From the NCBI RefSeq assembly GCF_003233845.1, contig NZ_QKRB01000054.1:124001-188000 (forward strand): DNA of 64,000 nt, read 5' to 3'. The notes under the pieces were generated by a model, which had not been told where the DNA came from, did no database searches, and saw only the letters and a list, made by a program, of their open reading frames with translations. Positions 63,383 to 64,000 of this stretch are shown here, in pieces. The position numbers and the translations under genes were made by a program. This DNA comes from Paenibacillus sambharensis (GTDB lineage Bacteria; Bacillota; Bacilli; Paenibacillales; Paenibacillaceae). Positions within the stretch are counted from its first letter, which is position 1; every line of letters starts with the position of its first letter.

Positions 63383-64000
63383 ATGAAACCGGTAACCTTA
63401 CATTTGGCCGGCGATTCCACCATGTCCGATTACGGACCCGGGGAAGCGCCGAGGGCTGGCTGGGGACAAATGCTGCAGGAATTTGTCCAGCCGCATGTGA
63501 CCGTACGCAACAAAGCTATGTCGGGACGGAGCTCGAAGAGCTTTATAGATGAAGGACGTCTGGATGACCTGCTGGGCGAAGTACAGGCTGGCGATTATGT
63601 ACTTATTCAATTCGGGCATAATGATGCGAAGCCTGACGAGGAGCGGCGTACCGAACCGTTTGGAAGCTACCAGAGCTATCTGGAGCGTTATCTGACAGCG
63701 GCAGCCGGCAAGGAAGCGCAGGCTGTTCTGATCACGTCAGTCGAGCGGCGTAAATTTGGCCCAGACGGCCTGCTGGAGCCTACGCATGGTGATTATCCTG
63801 CGGCTATGGAGGAGCTGGCTCGCGAGCGCGGCATCCCGCTGCTGGATTTGAGGGTGCTGACAGGGCGGCTTTACGAACGGATGGGCCCGGAGGAGTCCAA
63901 GCAGCTGTTCATGTGGCTGGAGCCCGGCGAGCATCCGAACTACCCGGAGGGCGTTCGGGATGATACCCATTTCTCAGAGCAAGGTGCCAGAATGGTTGCA
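63383..64000 (+). CDS. Rhamnogalacturonan acetylesterase (SGNH), 3' end outside the window
   Basis: Only the first 206 residues are visible; the frame runs off the window. SGNH signatures are HLAGDSTMSDYG (Ser nucleophile), NKAMSGRSSKSF, LIQFGHNDAKPD and DDTHFSEQGA (Asp-His pair), the pattern of RhgT/YesT/YesY-type rhamnogalacturonan acetylesterases. There is no signal peptide. It starts 15 bp after the pectin methylesterase with GGGGGA upstream, so it belongs to the same operon. Little of the C-terminus should be missing, since family members are about 220-260 aa. Confidence 0.9.
   Translation, partial: MKPVTLHLAGDSTMSDYGPGEAPRAGWGQMLQEFVQPHVTVRNKAMSGRSSKSFIDEGRLDDLLGEVQAGDYVLIQFGHNDAKPDEERRTEPFGSYQSYLERYLTAAAGKEAQAVLITSVERRKFGPDGLLEPTHGDYPAAMEELARERGIPLLDLRVLTGRLYERMGPEESKQLFMWLEPGEHPNYPEGVRDDTHFSEQGARMVA

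Overview
The window reads as chromosome of an endospore-forming, motile, polysaccharide-degrading member of the Paenibacillaceae, most likely Paenibacillus. The evidence is the spore germinant-receptor operon, YtvI- and PbpI-like sporulation proteins, an S-layer-anchored GH9 cellulase, a large YesS-type AraC regulator, and a first 25 kb whose gene order follows the Bacillus subtilis hisS-aspS-yrvM-yrvN-cymR-yrvO-trmU-yrrD-yrrI-alaS-yrzL-yrrK-yrzB-yrrL-yrrN-yrrO-pbpI block. I see no rRNA, tRNA, CRISPR, prophage or insertion sequence.

Positions 1-25,000 hold core functions: the 3' end of hisS, aspS, tcdA, a two-domain DUF3052/OmdA protein, rarA, a CNNM/CBS transporter, mnmA divergent from cymR and its desulfurase, a PRC-barrel protein, a zinc-ribbon protein, an AI-2E permease, a T-box-controlled alaS, ireB, ruvX, two DUF1292 genes, mltG, two U32 tRNA-hydroxylation genes, a chemoreceptor and a class B PBP. 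tRNA wobble modification recurs here (mnmA plus its desulfurase, tcdA, the U32 pair).

Positions 25,000-43,200 hold a YtvI-like permease, a polysaccharide deacetylase, deoR-deoC with a DeoR-type operator, ilvD, a complete ureABCFGD operon without ureE behind a GlnR/TnrA-type box, an EAL protein, a ger operon in the order small membrane protein-B-A-C, and a secreted phosphodiester glycosidase behind a near-consensus sigma-D promoter.

Positions 43,200-51,000 form an arabinan locus: a cytoplasmic GH43, a sugar ABC importer without its own ATPase, the GH51 arabinofuranosidase, and an ArsR-type regulator with a beta-rich C-terminal domain. The GH43 and ABC promoters share an operator-like sequence just downstream of their -10 boxes, and the ABC promoter also has CcpA cre sites.

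Positions 51,000-64,000 carry the secreted GH9/SLH cellulase, a uronate-dehydrogenase-like enzyme, and a pectin/rhamnogalacturonan locus: a YesS-like regulator divergent from a solute-binding lipoprotein, followed by an alpha/beta hydrolase, an SGNH esterase, a leaderless pectin methylesterase and an acetylesterase cut by the window edge. The absence of signal peptides on these esterases suggests that substituted oligosaccharides are imported and de-esterified inside the cell.

The most promising less-described items are the arabinan regulator/operator pair, the small two-TM gene heading the ger operon, the His-rich UreG in a urease cluster without ureE, the DUF3052-OmdA fusion, and the chemoreceptor with a long basic N-terminal extension behind a structured leader.
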